DNA of 49,650 nucleotides from Bacteroidaceae bacterium (GCA_017521285.1 JAFXDG010000083.1:1-49650), one strand, 5' to 3'; shown: positions 36,451 through 44,512, counted from the first letter of the stretch. Made by a program: numbers and translations. The notes: generated by a model not told the origin, from the sequence alone.

Positions 36451-37267
36451 ATTCTCCTAATACTTTAAGTTCTTTGGTTAAAGGTGAAACTGCATCAATC
36501 GATTGGCGGAAACGGAGGTAGTCATTAAAGATGACATCCACGTAGAACAGATACTCCCATTCACGTCCGATGATGGGCAACGATTGTATTTTGGTGAGAT
36601 TGATTTTGTAGAATGAGAAAATGCTCAATACTTGTGACAGACTTCCCTCGTTATGGGGAAGCGAGAACACGATGTTTGCTTTGTTCATCTTTTGGCGTTC
36701 ACGCAATTCGTCAGCCTTCCATGGGTCTGCCACCACTAAGAAGCGTGTGAAATTATGTTTGTTGGTTTCAATCCCCTCTTCCAACACCTTCATTCCATAT
36801 AACTCAGCCGCATATTTCGAACAGATGGCTGCATGTCCGCGCATGTTCCCGTTCTTTATCTTTTCAGCACTTTTGGCTGTATCTTCAGCCTCTACAATCT
36901 TCAAGTTCGGATGGTTCTTCAGAAACTGTTGGCATTGGGCCAATGCTACGGGGTGCGAATTCACTTCGGTCAGTGTGTCCCAATCGTCTTCAGGCAGACA
37001 CACACAACTGTGTTTGATGCGTAGCTTGTGCTCACCCACGATGGTTGTCCCGCTGTCGCGTAGCAGTTCATAGTTGTGAAGCAGGCTTCCGGCAATGGTA
37101 TTCTCTATGGCGAGCATACCGATGGTGTTGCTGTCTTCTTTCATGTGGTCGAAGATATCTTCGAAGGTGTCGCAGCATACTAATTCTATCTCTTCATCAG
37201 GGAAGAATTGATGGGCTGCAATATCGTGAAACGACCCCGGTACTCCTTGTATGGCTATCTTTTTCAT
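36425..37267 (-). CDS. pheA: Prephenate dehydratase
   Basis: The 280-aa protein has a periplasmic-binding-like dehydratase domain (IAIQGVPGSFHDIAA, MLAIENTIAGSL, the key NFTRFLVV) and a C-terminal ACT domain (LPHNEGSLSQVLSIFSFYKINL). It turns prephenate into phenylpyruvate. In the ACT domain the Phe-binding ESRP motif is IQSLP here, so feedback by phenylalanine may differ. It is the first gene of the aromatic operon and is preceded by a Phe/Tyr leader peptide and terminator. Confidence 0.93.
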   Translation of the reverse strand: MKKIAIQGVPGSFHDIAAHQFFPDEEIELVCCDTFEDIFDHMKEDSNTIGMLAIENTIAGSLLHNYELLRDSGTTIVGEHKLRIKHSCVCLPEDDWDTLTEVNSHPVALAQCQQFLKNHPNLKIVEAEDTAKSAEKIKNGNMRGHAAICSKYAAELYGMKVLEEGIETNKHNFTRFLVVADPWKADELRERQKMNKANIVFSLPHNEGSLSQVLSIFSFYKINLTKIQSLPIIGREWEYLFYVDVIFNDYLRFRQSIDAVSPLTKELKVLGEYEEGKSSI

Positions 37268-37280
37268 CTCTTTGTTTTCT

Positions 37281-37318
37281 AATAAAAATCCCGCAATTCC
37301 TATATGGAAGAGCGGGAT
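37281..37318 (-). terminator. Attenuator terminator in the pheA leader
   Basis: On the minus strand ATCCCGC (37318-37312) pairs with GCGGGAT (37294-37288), with TTCC/GGAA inside and an ATATA loop, followed by TTTTATT. It ends 14 bases before the pheA start. Its 5' arm can instead pair with the end of the leader-peptide gene, see the findings. Confidence 0.85.
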
Positions 37319-37343
37319 GTTATATCAAATAATCTTGTTATAT

Positions 37344-37439
37344 TCATTTATAAGGTACACATACAACCTCCCGCTTCACTTCATTGCTAAAGTAAAAGTA
37401 ATAAAAGAAGTCATAAAAGAATGTATGCAATGCTTTCAT
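37344..37439 (-). CDS. Phe/Tyr-rich leader peptide of the pheA operon
   Basis: The minus-strand frame from the ATG at 37439 codes for 31 residues and stops at TGA (37346-37344). Residues 7-17 read FFYDFFYYFYF: six Phe, four Tyr and one Asp in eleven codons. This is the mark of an amino-acid-sensing leader: ribosomes slow here when charged Phe- or Tyr-tRNA is scarce. The following codons 22-24 (AAG CGG GAG) hold AGCGGGA, the complement of the 5' arm of the downstream terminator. A -7 box lies 29 bases upstream. No Shine-Dalgarno is evident, common in this phylum. A two-codon ATG-AAA-TAA precedes it. Confidence 0.88.
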   Translation of the reverse strand: MKALHTFFYDFFYYFYFSNEVKREVVCVPYK

Positions 37440-37467
37440 TATTTCATTGTTTTGTTTTAAACCGCTG

Positions 37468-37497
37468 CAAAAATACAACTAAATTTTGAAATACAAT
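37468..37497 (-). promoter_or_regulatory. Promoter of the pheA attenuator operon
   Basis: On the minus strand an ATTG box (37497-37494) is followed after 18 bases by TATTTTTG-C (37475-37467), an exact -7 consensus. Transcription would start near 37460, about 20 bases before the leader peptide. Confidence 0.7.
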
Positions 37498-37560
37498 AGA
37501 AAAATGATATTTTTTGTGCTATAATTTGTGATTCTTGATTCATAACTCGAAAAAAACTCC

Positions 37561-37568
37561 TATCTTTG
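37561..37568 (+). promoter_or_regulatory. -7 box for the 37676 gene
   Basis: TATCTTTG is an exact TAnnTTTG match. It points away from the pheA promoter and would give a leader of about 100 bases. The -33 box is weak. Confidence 0.5.
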
Positions 37569-37675
37569 TCCCCGAAGTTAATGTGCCGATGTGTTAATAT
37601 GGATATGTTTTGATTGCTATGCATTGTTCATCATTCGTCTCATTGCCCCATTTATAAATTAAAAATTAAGTAACT

Positions 37676-37942
37676 ATGAAAAGAAGACTGTTAAAGAAAC
37701 AAGTGAATTATATTGCCGGTGAGCTTTTTGCCGAGTGTGTGGTACTTACTCAGGTGGTACCGGGCATTGATGAAAAGAAGGTGGATGATCTGATGACCCG
37801 CATTCTCTATATGCAGGATGATTTCATCAGCCGCATCAGCCATACCCAACCGGGTAATGTCAAAGGGTTCTACAAGGCATTCAAAGCTGATTTTCAAGCT
37901 CAGGTGGATGCTATTATTGACGAGATAGGCAACCTGCATTGA
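37676..37942 (+). CDS. Small helical protein, unknown
   Basis: An 88-aa helical protein without a signal peptide or recognised family. It starts basic (MKRRLLKKQ) and has conserved-looking stretches (KKVDDLMTRILYMQDDF, then FKADFQAQVDAIIDEIG). Its stop codon overlaps the acyltransferase start by one base (TGATG), so the pair is co-translated. A role linked to lipid or envelope synthesis is only suggested by that link. Confidence 0.75.
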   Translation: MKRRLLKKQVNYIAGELFAECVVLTQVVPGIDEKKVDDLMTRILYMQDDFISRISHTQPGNVKGFYKAFKADFQAQVDAIIDEIGNLH

Positions 37943-38502
37943 TGGGTATGAAACAGGCAATCTGTCGCTTTATATATTATAAGGTGTTGGGATGGAAAAC
38001 TCGGGTGACAATTCCCGATTATCCCAAGTATGTCATTTGTTGTGGACCCCATACAAGCAATTGGGATCTCTTCTTCGGTAAACTCTTCTATGCTGCCATT
38101 GGTCGTAAGACCCAGTTTATGATGAAGAAGGAGTGGTTCTTTTGGCCCTTGGGACCCATGTTTCGTGCCATAGGTGGTATTCCTGTCAACCGGGGGAAGC
38201 GTAATTCGTTGGTTGACCAGATGGTGGAAGCCTGCAATCAGAGTGAAATCTTTCATTTGGCTATTACACCCGAGGGCACCCGTAAGGCCAATCCGAATTG
38301 GAAAAAGGGCTTTTATCACATTGCCCTCAAGGCTGGTGTCCCCATTGTGGTTATTGGTATAGACTATAGCAGGAAACTTATTATTTGCGAAAAGGAACTG
38401 TTCCCTTCTGGAGATATCGAGAAGGATATGCGTGAAATAAAACTCTATATGAAAGATTTCAAGGGGCTTCATCCCGAGAATTTCACAGTCGGGAACGTTT
38501 GA
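37942..38502 (+). CDS. 1-acyl-glycerol-3-phosphate acyltransferase family protein
   Basis: The 186-aa protein carries the PlsC-family motifs: H-T-S-N-W-D (H-x4-D catalytic pair) and the phosphate-binding ITPEGTRKANPNWKKG. The GGIPVNRG block matches the third motif. These enzymes add fatty acids to lysophosphatidate or related glycolipids at the inner membrane; a short length and no transmembrane helix are typical of the lipid-A/ornithine-lipid-like subfamily. I chose ATG at 37942, overlapping the previous stop, over the alternative TTG at 37939 and ATG at 37948. Confidence 0.88.
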   Translation: MGMKQAICRFIYYKVLGWKTRVTIPDYPKYVICCGPHTSNWDLFFGKLFYAAIGRKTQFMMKKEWFFWPLGPMFRAIGGIPVNRGKRNSLVDQMVEACNQSEIFHLAITPEGTRKANPNWKKGFYHIALKAGVPIVVIGIDYSRKLIICEKELFPSGDIEKDMREIKLYMKDFKGLHPENFTVGNV

Positions 38503-38511
38503 AGTAGGGAA

Positions 38512-38545
38512 CCCAATTTGTTGTACCCTATTGGGGACTCTTTCT
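38512..38545 (+). terminator. Possible terminator after the acyltransferase
   Basis: cccaat (38512-38517) pairs with attggg (38530-38535), followed by actctttctc. The stem is short; a taggg/cccta pairing competes. Confidence 0.3.
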
Positions 38546-38569
38546 CATGAGGGGGTGTCATAATTTACT

Positions 38570-38660
38570 TTTTAGACGCAGATGACGCGGATTTTCTTGG
38601 TTATTATACCCGATAGGTTATAATTTATCTGCGTTATCCGCGTCATCCGCGTCTAAAAAA
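38570..38660. repeat. R2: palindromic repeat, compact copy
   Basis: The arms gacgcagatgacgcggatt and tccgcgtcatccgcgtct are inverted complements around ttattatacccgataggttataa. The element is the reverse complement of the copy at 18840-18975 with a shorter centre. The tail (A/T run then gacacac) matches 235-250. The remaining 38660-38870 holds no gene that I can see. Confidence 0.75.
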
Positions 38661-38875
38661 TAAAAAGAAGGCATTTTGACACACACCCATCTGAGTACGT
38701 GTGCTTGATATCTGTTGATGTTTGCGTTCACAGATTCTTCACTGCGTTAGAATGACAAAGATAGCATAAGTTAATCTGTATTTTGGCGCTCTTCTTCGTC
38801 TGTTCATTGGATAAGTCCTTTATCTCTTTTATGTATTTTTTCGTCCAAATGTTTTCTTATAATGCAAATTCTTCT

Positions 38876-39012
38876 TACCTTTGCGCTGTAAAATCTCTAC
38901 CGTTTGTAATGACGAATGCCAAAACGTATGCCTGAAAAGGATGAATGAATGGTTCGGAAACGGTAAGAATGATTAGTGAAGAGAAATATGCTTTTTTCAG
39001 ATATATTCTCTT
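38876..39012 (+). promoter_or_regulatory. Promoter and structured leader of the NusG-like gene
   Basis: TACCTTTG-C at 38876-38884 is an exact -7 box. The leader of nearly 190 bases contains two hairpins: taccgttt/aaacggta (38898-38905 with 38958-38965, perfect) and agagaa/ttctct (38980-38985 with 39006-39011), the latter followed by TTTTG and so possibly a terminator-like attenuator. Confidence 0.5.
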
Positions 39013-39079
39013 TTGTGGGATGGAATCGTTTATTAGTCAGTGTTTTATGTAAATATTGACGAGGCAGAGGAACACTCCG

Positions 39080-40174
39080 ATGGTAAAATCTTCTCCTATA
39101 CAGAACGTTGCAGATACGGTTGTAGAACAGCGTGTTTCCAATTGGAAAAACAGTCATATTGTCCGTTGGTATGTGCTCACACTTCCTGGCTCTCATCGGG
39201 GACGTGCTGCTGAATTGCAGGCAGAAGTTGATCGTCGGGCTGCTGAAGGTGAACCCGTATTTGAGTTTTTTGCCCCCACATATACCAAGATTCGTACGGT
39301 CCGTGGCCACGAAAAGAATGTCAGGCGTCCGTTGCTTTTCAATTATGTCTTTATCCATGCATCCGAAGCTGAAATCAAACGGATGAAGAAACGGCTGCCG
39401 GCCTATAACTTCTTGCCTCGGGTGCGGTGTGAAGGTAGTGAGTGGTTTCCTTATCTGACTGATGTTGCCATGCAGAATTTCCGTTGGGTGGCTCGTGCCT
39501 ATGAAGATCGTTTGCCGGCTTATGTTCCTGATGTCACCCGACTTGTCAAAGGCGATCGTATCCGCATACTTGAAGGTGATTTCGCCGGTGTGGAGGCTAC
39601 ATTGGTTAGCAATGTTGGCAGCAGCGACAAAGAGATTGTGGTGCGTGTCGATGATTGGCTGTGGGTTCCTTTATTGCATGTGTCTCCGGGACAGTACGAA
39701 GTGATAGCCCTCAGCAACAGTGGCAAGCATGAATATTTCCATTTCGATAACGAGAAATTCCGTCAAGGTCTTCATCTGGCCATGAAGCACCATCTTTTGG
39801 GTGATGGCCTTACTGATGCCGACCGCAAGTTGGTTACCGAAGCTCTTCTTTCATTTCGTAATGTGCAGGTCCACACCGATGTCATGCGGTGCAAGCATTA
39901 TGCTTATCTGTTGATTATACATACGTTGTTGGGAAACGATGCCGAACGCGCTGAATTGATACATCTCATCCGTTCGTTTCTTCCGATTGTCAAGGCTGAG
40001 CAGTCCCGTGCCTTGTTGTATGTCACTCTTTATGGTTGCACCAACGACCATCTTGACTACATGGAAGCCCATGCCCTTGTTTCCCCTTGGATGTCAGAAT
40101 CCGACCCCAAGAAGAGCAAGCGTCAGCTTATCGGACAACTTCGTGATTACGATTGTTGGTTGGGGCATGCTTGA
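39080..40174 (+). CDS. NusG-family transcription antiterminator (UpxY-like) with long C-terminal extension
   Basis: The 364-aa protein (from ATG 39080, preceded by a purine-rich gaggaa; a TTG at 39056 is less likely) has an N-terminal NGN domain (VRWYVLTLPGSHRGRAAEL, then RPLLFNYVFIHAS) and a KOW-like stretch (VKGDRIRILEGDFAGVEATL). NusG paralogues of this type, such as UpxY, tune elongation of polysaccharide operons. Typical UpxY proteins are about 170-200 residues; here about 160 helical residues follow, from FDNEKFRQGLHLAMKHH to the end, and I do not recognise them. It precedes sugar genes but there is no classical capsule operon in the window. Confidence 0.8.
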   Translation: MVKSSPIQNVADTVVEQRVSNWKNSHIVRWYVLTLPGSHRGRAAELQAEVDRRAAEGEPVFEFFAPTYTKIRTVRGHEKNVRRPLLFNYVFIHASEAEIKRMKKRLPAYNFLPRVRCEGSEWFPYLTDVAMQNFRWVARAYEDRLPAYVPDVTRLVKGDRIRILEGDFAGVEATLVSNVGSSDKEIVVRVDDWLWVPLLHVSPGQYEVIALSNSGKHEYFHFDNEKFRQGLHLAMKHHLLGDGLTDADRKLVTEALLSFRNVQVHTDVMRCKHYAYLLIIHTLLGNDAERAELIHLIRSFLPIVKAEQSRALLYVTLYGCTNDHLDYMEAHALVSPWMSESDPKKSKRQLIGQLRDYDCWLGHA

Positions 40175-40235
40175 GAGCGATGATCGCTATGGCTTTTTAA
40201 AGTAAATTCTAATTCTAATTTTAATTTTATATAAA

Positions 40236-41045
40236 ATGCGAGTAATTATTTTGGATGACTACGCCCTCGTATCACGTTGGGCAGCCAATTATGTTGCAGA
40301 GAAAATTAATCAGAAGAACCCTACTGCCGCCAATCCATTTGTATTGGGGTGTCCCACCGGTTCTTCTCCGTTGGGCATGTACAGGGAACTTATCCGCCTC
40401 AATCAGGAGGGTAAAGTCTCTTTCAAACATGTCATCACTTTCAATATGGATGAGTATGTCGGCCTGCCCGAAGACCATCCCGAAAGTTACCATTCTTTCA
40501 TGTGGAACAACTTTTTCAATCACATAGACATTGATCCTGAAAATGTGCATATCCTTAATGGTAATGCACCCGATCTTTTGGCTGAGTGTGCCAAGTACGA
40601 ACGTCAGATTGAAGCAGCTGGTGGCATCGATCTGTTTTTGGGCGGTATTGGTCCCGACGGGCATATTGCTTTTAACGAACCGGGTTCATCCCTTTCGTCA
40701 AAGACTCGCATCAAGACTCTTACTACTGACACAATTATTGCCAACAGTCGTTTCTTTGATAACGACATTACTCAGGTTCCCAAGCAGGCGCTCACTGTCG
40801 GTGTCGGCACTGTGATGGCTGCTAAGGAAGTATTGATTATCTGCAACGGCCATGTCAAGGCTCGTGCCCTCAAACATGCCATCGAAGAGAGTATCAACCA
40901 CATGTGGACAGTCAGTGCTCTTCAGACCCATCCTCATGGAATCATCGTGTGCGATGAACCTGCCTGTGCTGAAATCAAGGTCGGCACCTATCGCTATTTC
41001 AAGGACAAGGAACGACTCGAAGGACTGGTAGAACAATATCTTTGA
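40236..41045 (+). CDS. nagB: Glucosamine-6-phosphate deaminase
   Basis: The 269-aa protein matches NagB throughout: [17 protein letters not shown], the active-site FNMDEYVGL with its catalytic Asp, [12 protein letters not shown] and [19 protein letters not shown] with the catalytic His. It converts glucosamine-6-phosphate to fructose-6-phosphate and ammonia, for use of amino sugars or recycling of cell wall. Length is normal. It follows the NusG-like gene by 61 bases. Confidence 0.95.
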   Translation: MRVIILDDYALVSRWAANYVAEKINQKNPTAANPFVLGCPTGSSPLGMYRELIRLNQEGKVSFKHVITFNMDEYVGLPEDHPESYHSFMWNNFFNHIDIDPENVHILNGNAPDLLAECAKYERQIEAAGGIDLFLGGIGPDGHIAFNEPGSSLSSKTRIKTLTTDTIIANSRFFDNDITQVPKQALTVGVGTVMAAKEVLIICNGHVKARALKHAIEESINHMWTVSALQTHPHGIIVCDEPACAEIKVGTYRYFKDKERLEGLVEQYL

Positions 41046-41046
41046 T

Positions 41047-41260
41047 AGCGGCTATGGTTGAAGGCGATGGCTGATGGCGATGGCTGATGGCGATGGCGAT
41101 GGCTGATGGCGATGGCTAATGGCGATGGCTGATGGCTTAGACCTTAGACCTTTGACCTTAGACCTTTGACCTTTGACCTTTGACCTGGAACTCACCACCC
41201 CATCTCAACCCCTCAACGCCTCAACCCCTCAACGAATCAACGAATCAACGAATCAACCAA
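41047..41260. repeat. R3/R4 word-repeat tract
   Basis: The gap is made of gatggctgatggcgatggc words (41060-41130), then ttagacctttgacc words (41135-41185), then tcaacccctcaacg and gaatcaacgaatcaacg words (41200-41258). The same three-part order is seen at 8215-8375. The tract runs to within a few bases of the next start codon, so it forms the 5' leader of the kinase gene. Confidence 0.8.
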
Positions 41261-41261
41261 C

Positions 41262-42449
41262 ATGACTCAAACATTCCAAACCCTTTTCGGTGCAACTCCG
41301 GAATACCATATATTTTCGCCCTATCGGGTATGTCCATTGGGAGCACATGTCGATCATCAGCATGGCCTGGTCACAGGTTTTGCTTTCGATATGGGAGTCG
41401 ATTTGCTGTTCACTCCCACCGATGATGGACAAGTTCATCTGAGAAGCCTTACCTTCGAAGGCGAAGTTGATTTCAACATTCAAGAGCCTACCCGCATGAA
41501 AGAGGGCAACTGGGGCGATTATGCTCGTGGTGCCAAGTTTGCTTTGAAAAAGCGTTTCCAGCTTACTCGTGGTGTGCAGGGACTTATCAAGGGCAGCCTC
41601 CCCATCGGAGGTCTCTCTTCCAGTGCAGCTGTGCTCATTGCATACGTTATGGCCTTTGCCAAAGCCAACAGTATTACCCTGACCCCAATGGAGGTCATCA
41701 AGATTGCCAGTCAGGCCGAGCGTGAATACATCGGGCTTACCAATGGCATTCTGGACCAGGCCTGTATCGCTCTCAGTGAGAAAGATGCCCTGCTTTTCCT
41801 CGATACTGACACCGAGCAGTATCGCATTATCCGTCGGAATCCCCGTATGCCCGAGTTTGAATTGGCTATCATTTTCAGTGGACTCACCCGCAGTTTGGTC
41901 AATAGCGACTACAACCTGCGTGTGGCCGAGTGTAAGACCGCCGCTTGGAACATGATGGCTTATACCGGTATGCCGCTCAAGAGTCTCGACAAGACCTACT
42001 TGCGTGATATTCCTAAGGAGACCTACGATCTGACAAAGGATAAGATGCCTCCCCGGTTTGCTCGCCGTGCCGAACATTTCTATAGCGAGTACAAACGTGT
42101 GCGTAAGGGCGTTACCGCTTGGGAAACAGGTAATCTTGCTCTCTTTGGTCAGCTTAGTTTCGAGAGTTGCCAGAGTAGTATCAAGAACTACGAATGCGGC
42201 AGCGAAGAATTGATTGCCATCTACAACATCATGCGTCAGACCGATGGTATCTACGGTGGCCGTTTCAGTGGTGCCGGTTTCAAGGGAGCCTGCATCGCTT
42301 TGGTCGATCCTACGAAGAAAGAAGAGATTCGCCAACGCATCACCGAAGAATACCTCCGTATGTTCCCCGAATATACCGATACCTTTGAAATCCATTTCTG
42401 CAAGACGGATAATGGAGCGAGGTTTGTTGAGGGGTCGTTGATACGTTGA
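41262..42449 (+). CDS. GHMP kinase, galactokinase/galacturonokinase-like
   Basis: The 395-aa sugar kinase has the GHMP ATP-binding motif LPIGGLSSSAAV and a GHMP C-terminal motif GGRFSGAGFKGACIALV. Its N-terminal sugar signature reads SPYRVCPLGAHVDHQHG, not the PGRVNLIGEHTDYN of true galactokinases. The CPLGAHxDHQ form is, from memory, that of plant galacturonokinases and their bacterial relatives. With pectin enzymes and a UDP-glucuronate epimerase in the window, phosphorylation of galacturonate (to the 1-phosphate) is plausible, but galactose or another hexose cannot be excluded. Confidence 0.8.
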   Translation: MTQTFQTLFGATPEYHIFSPYRVCPLGAHVDHQHGLVTGFAFDMGVDLLFTPTDDGQVHLRSLTFEGEVDFNIQEPTRMKEGNWGDYARGAKFALKKRFQLTRGVQGLIKGSLPIGGLSSSAAVLIAYVMAFAKANSITLTPMEVIKIASQAEREYIGLTNGILDQACIALSEKDALLFLDTDTEQYRIIRRNPRMPEFELAIIFSGLTRSLVNSDYNLRVAECKTAAWNMMAYTGMPLKSLDKTYLRDIPKETYDLTKDKMPPRFARRAEHFYSEYKRVRKGVTAWETGNLALFGQLSFESCQSSIKNYECGSEELIAIYNIMRQTDGIYGGRFSGAGFKGACIALVDPTKKEEIRQRITEEYLRMFPEYTDTFEIHFCKTDNGARFVEGSLIR

Positions 42450-42537
42450 TTGCTGCTGTCGCAGCCGTTTATACGTTTATTGGTTCAATCTTGAATTTAA
42501 ACTTTTCAAGTTTCGCAAATAGAGAAATTGCATGATG

Positions 42538-42637
42538 TCTCTGTCATTCTGAGCGTAGTCGAAGAATCTGGCAGGCGAAACATTTTAATAATAGTCTTGT
42601 GGATAGATCCTTCGACTACGCTCAGGATGACAGAGAC
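42538..42637. repeat. R1: ~100-bp palindromic repeat, copy 2
   Basis: Arms gtctctgtcattctgagcg (from 42538) and cgctcaggatgacagagac (to 42637) mirror each other around an AT-rich centre containing aaacatttta. It matches copy 1 at 36-134 in arms, spacing and part of the centre. It lies between the kinase and epimerase genes. Confidence 0.85.
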
Positions 42638-42710
42638 AGTATGAGAAAGAACCAAAAAGTGAATACAATAAATTGGACACCCTACCTTAAACTTTAAACT
42701 TCAAACTCAA

Positions 42711-43754
42711 ATGCCCTGTATCCTTATCACCGGCGCCGCCGGATTCATCGGCTCCAACTTGGTTAAAGCCGTGTACAAACGCTACGACAATCCCGTTGTC
42801 GTAGGTATCGATAATATGAACGACTACTACGACGTGCGTCTCAAGGAAGAGCGCCTCGCTGAGTTGTCACAGTATCCCAACTTCACCTTTGTGAAAGGCA
42901 ATATCGCAGACAAAGCTCTGATTGATGCCCTCTTTGCCGAGCATAAGCCTCAGATTGTTGTCAATCTGGCAGCCCAGGCCGGTGTGCGCTATAGCATCAC
43001 CAACCCGGGTGCCTATATCGAGTCCAACCTCATTGGTTTCTACAACATCTTGGAAGCCTGTCGCCATTCCTACGAGCAGTACGAGGGTGGGGTGGAGCAT
43101 CTTGTCTATGCCTCTTCATCCAGTGTCTATGGCAGTAACAAGAAGGTGCCCTACAGCACCGATGATAAGGTCGATAATCCCGTCAGTCTCTATGCCGCCA
43201 CCAAGAAGAGCAACGAACTGATGGCCCATGCCTACAGCAAACTGTATAACATCCCCAGCACCGGTCTCCGCTTCTTCACTGTGTATGGTCCCTGCGGCCG
43301 TCCCGACATGGCCTATTTCGGCTTCACCAACAAGTTGGTCAAGGGCGAGAAAATACAGATATTCAACTACGGCCATTGCAAACGCGACTTCACCTATGTT
43401 GACGATATTGTCGAAGGTGTTATCCGTGTCATGCAGAAAGCCCCCGAAAAGCAAGTCGGTGAGGACGGCCTCCCCATCCCCCCGTATGCTGTATATAATA
43501 TAGGTAATAACAGCCCCGAGAACCTCTTGGATTTCGTCACAATCCTGCAAGAGGAGCTTGTCCGTGCCGGTGTCCTTCCCGAAGACTACGATTTCGATGC
43601 CCACAAGGAACTCGTCCCCATGCAACCCGGTGATGTCCCTGTCACCTATGCCGACACCACAGCCCTTGAGCACGACTTCGGCTTCAAGCCCAGTACCAGT
43701 TTGAGAGACGGTCTCCGTGCTTTTGCAGAGTGGTATGCTAAGTTTTATGGTTGA
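42711..43754 (+). CDS. UDP-glucuronate 4-epimerase
   Basis: The 347-aa short-chain dehydrogenase has the NAD motif GAAGFIGS, the IDNMNDYYDVRLKEERL stretch typical of UDP-glucuronate epimerases, a conserved SSSVYG and the catalytic YAATKKSN (Y-x3-K). It interconverts UDP-glucuronate and UDP-galacturonate for uronic-acid polysaccharides. The substrate is inferred from the family motifs. It follows the galacturonokinase-like gene on the same strand. Confidence 0.88.
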   Translation: MPCILITGAAGFIGSNLVKAVYKRYDNPVVVGIDNMNDYYDVRLKEERLAELSQYPNFTFVKGNIADKALIDALFAEHKPQIVVNLAAQAGVRYSITNPGAYIESNLIGFYNILEACRHSYEQYEGGVEHLVYASSSSVYGSNKKVPYSTDDKVDNPVSLYAATKKSNELMAHAYSKLYNIPSTGLRFFTVYGPCGRPDMAYFGFTNKLVKGEKIQIFNYGHCKRDFTYVDDIVEGVIRVMQKAPEKQVGEDGLPIPPYAVYNIGNNSPENLLDFVTILQEELVRAGVLPEDYDFDAHKELVPMQPGDVPVTYADTTALEHDFGFKPSTSLRDGLRAFAEWYAKFYG

Positions 43755-43975
43755 CGATGGCTGTTGGCTATGGCTGTTGGCTATGGCTAATGGCTATTTG
43801 CTATCGCCATCGCCATTTGCCATCGCTAAAATCGCTATAGCTAAAAATCGCTATCGCCATCGCCATTTGCCATCGCTAAAATCGCTATAGCTAAAAATCG
43901 CTATCGCCATCGCCATTTGCCATCGCCAAAAATCGCCATAGCTAAAAAAACACCATCGCCAAAAAATAAATAATT
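43755..43975. repeat. R4 tandem repeats on gccatcgc
   Basis: gatggctgttggctat words (43757-43795) are followed by 2.6 copies of a 50-base unit starting at 43800, 43850 and 43900 (gctatcgccatcgccatttg, ccatcgctaaaatcgct, atagctaaaaatc). The last copy has drifted. The tract runs up to the four-helix-bundle ATG. It has no spacers and is not a CRISPR array. Confidence 0.85.
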
Positions 43976-44335
43976 ATGCGTGATTTTAGGAAATATGAGG
44001 TATGGTTGGATGGTGTAAATTTGTCAACAGAAATATATCGTCTTACAGAGTCTTTTCCTAAGCAAGAAACCTATGCATTGGCTAATCAATTGCAGCGAGC
44101 TGTAGTTTCTATACCATCTAATATTGCCGAAGGGGCTTCTCGGGAGTCAGAATCTGATTTTGCTCGTTTCTTGGAGATTGCTTTAGGTTCAACTTACGAA
44201 GTGGAAACTCAAATACGGATTGCTTATAATCTTGCATATATCACTCAATTACAATTGGAGAATCTCTTACAAAAATTGCAAAGTATAGAAAAAAGGTTAA
44301 CAAGTTTAATAAATAGGTTGAGAAAACGCCATTAG
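43976..44335 (+). CDS. Four-helix-bundle (S23-type) protein
   Basis: The 119-aa protein fits the S23/four-helix-bundle family: FRKYEVWLDGVNLSTEIYRL, QLQRAVVSIPSNIAEGASR (the SIPSNIAEG core) and a helical C-terminus. Members are found inside 23S rRNA intervening sequences and as free genes; the function is unknown. The gene is flanked on both sides by R4 repeats, and its last codons (RLRKRH) belong to a stretch that is duplicated at 44406-44470. Confidence 0.85.
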   Translation: MRDFRKYEVWLDGVNLSTEIYRLTESFPKQETYALANQLQRAVVSIPSNIAEGASRESESDFARFLEIALGSTYEVETQIRIAYNLAYITQLQLENLLQKLQSIEKRLTSLINRLRKRH

Positions 44336-44512
44336 CCATCGCCATCAGCTATTGCTAAAAAAGTCATCAGCCATAGCCATTAGCCATTGCTGGAAAACGC
44401 CATCAGCCATCGCTAAAATGTAAACAGGTTGAAAAAACGCCATTAGCCATCGCCATCAGCTATCGCTAAAAAAAGCGCCATCAGCCATAGCCATTAGCCA
44501 TAGCCATAATTT
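44316..44512. repeat. R4 repeat tract with a copy of the preceding gene's 3' end
   Basis: aataggttgagaaaacgcc followed by attagccatcgccatcagc occurs at the end of the four-helix gene and again, little changed, near 44407 (aacaggttgaaaaaacgcc). Words ccatcagccatagcc fill the rest up to the nucleotidyltransferase start. Confidence 0.8.

Noticed and set aside
43800-43950. Possible CRISPR array
   Set aside because: The 50-base units abut directly with no unique spacers, and the units are themselves made of the gccatc word.
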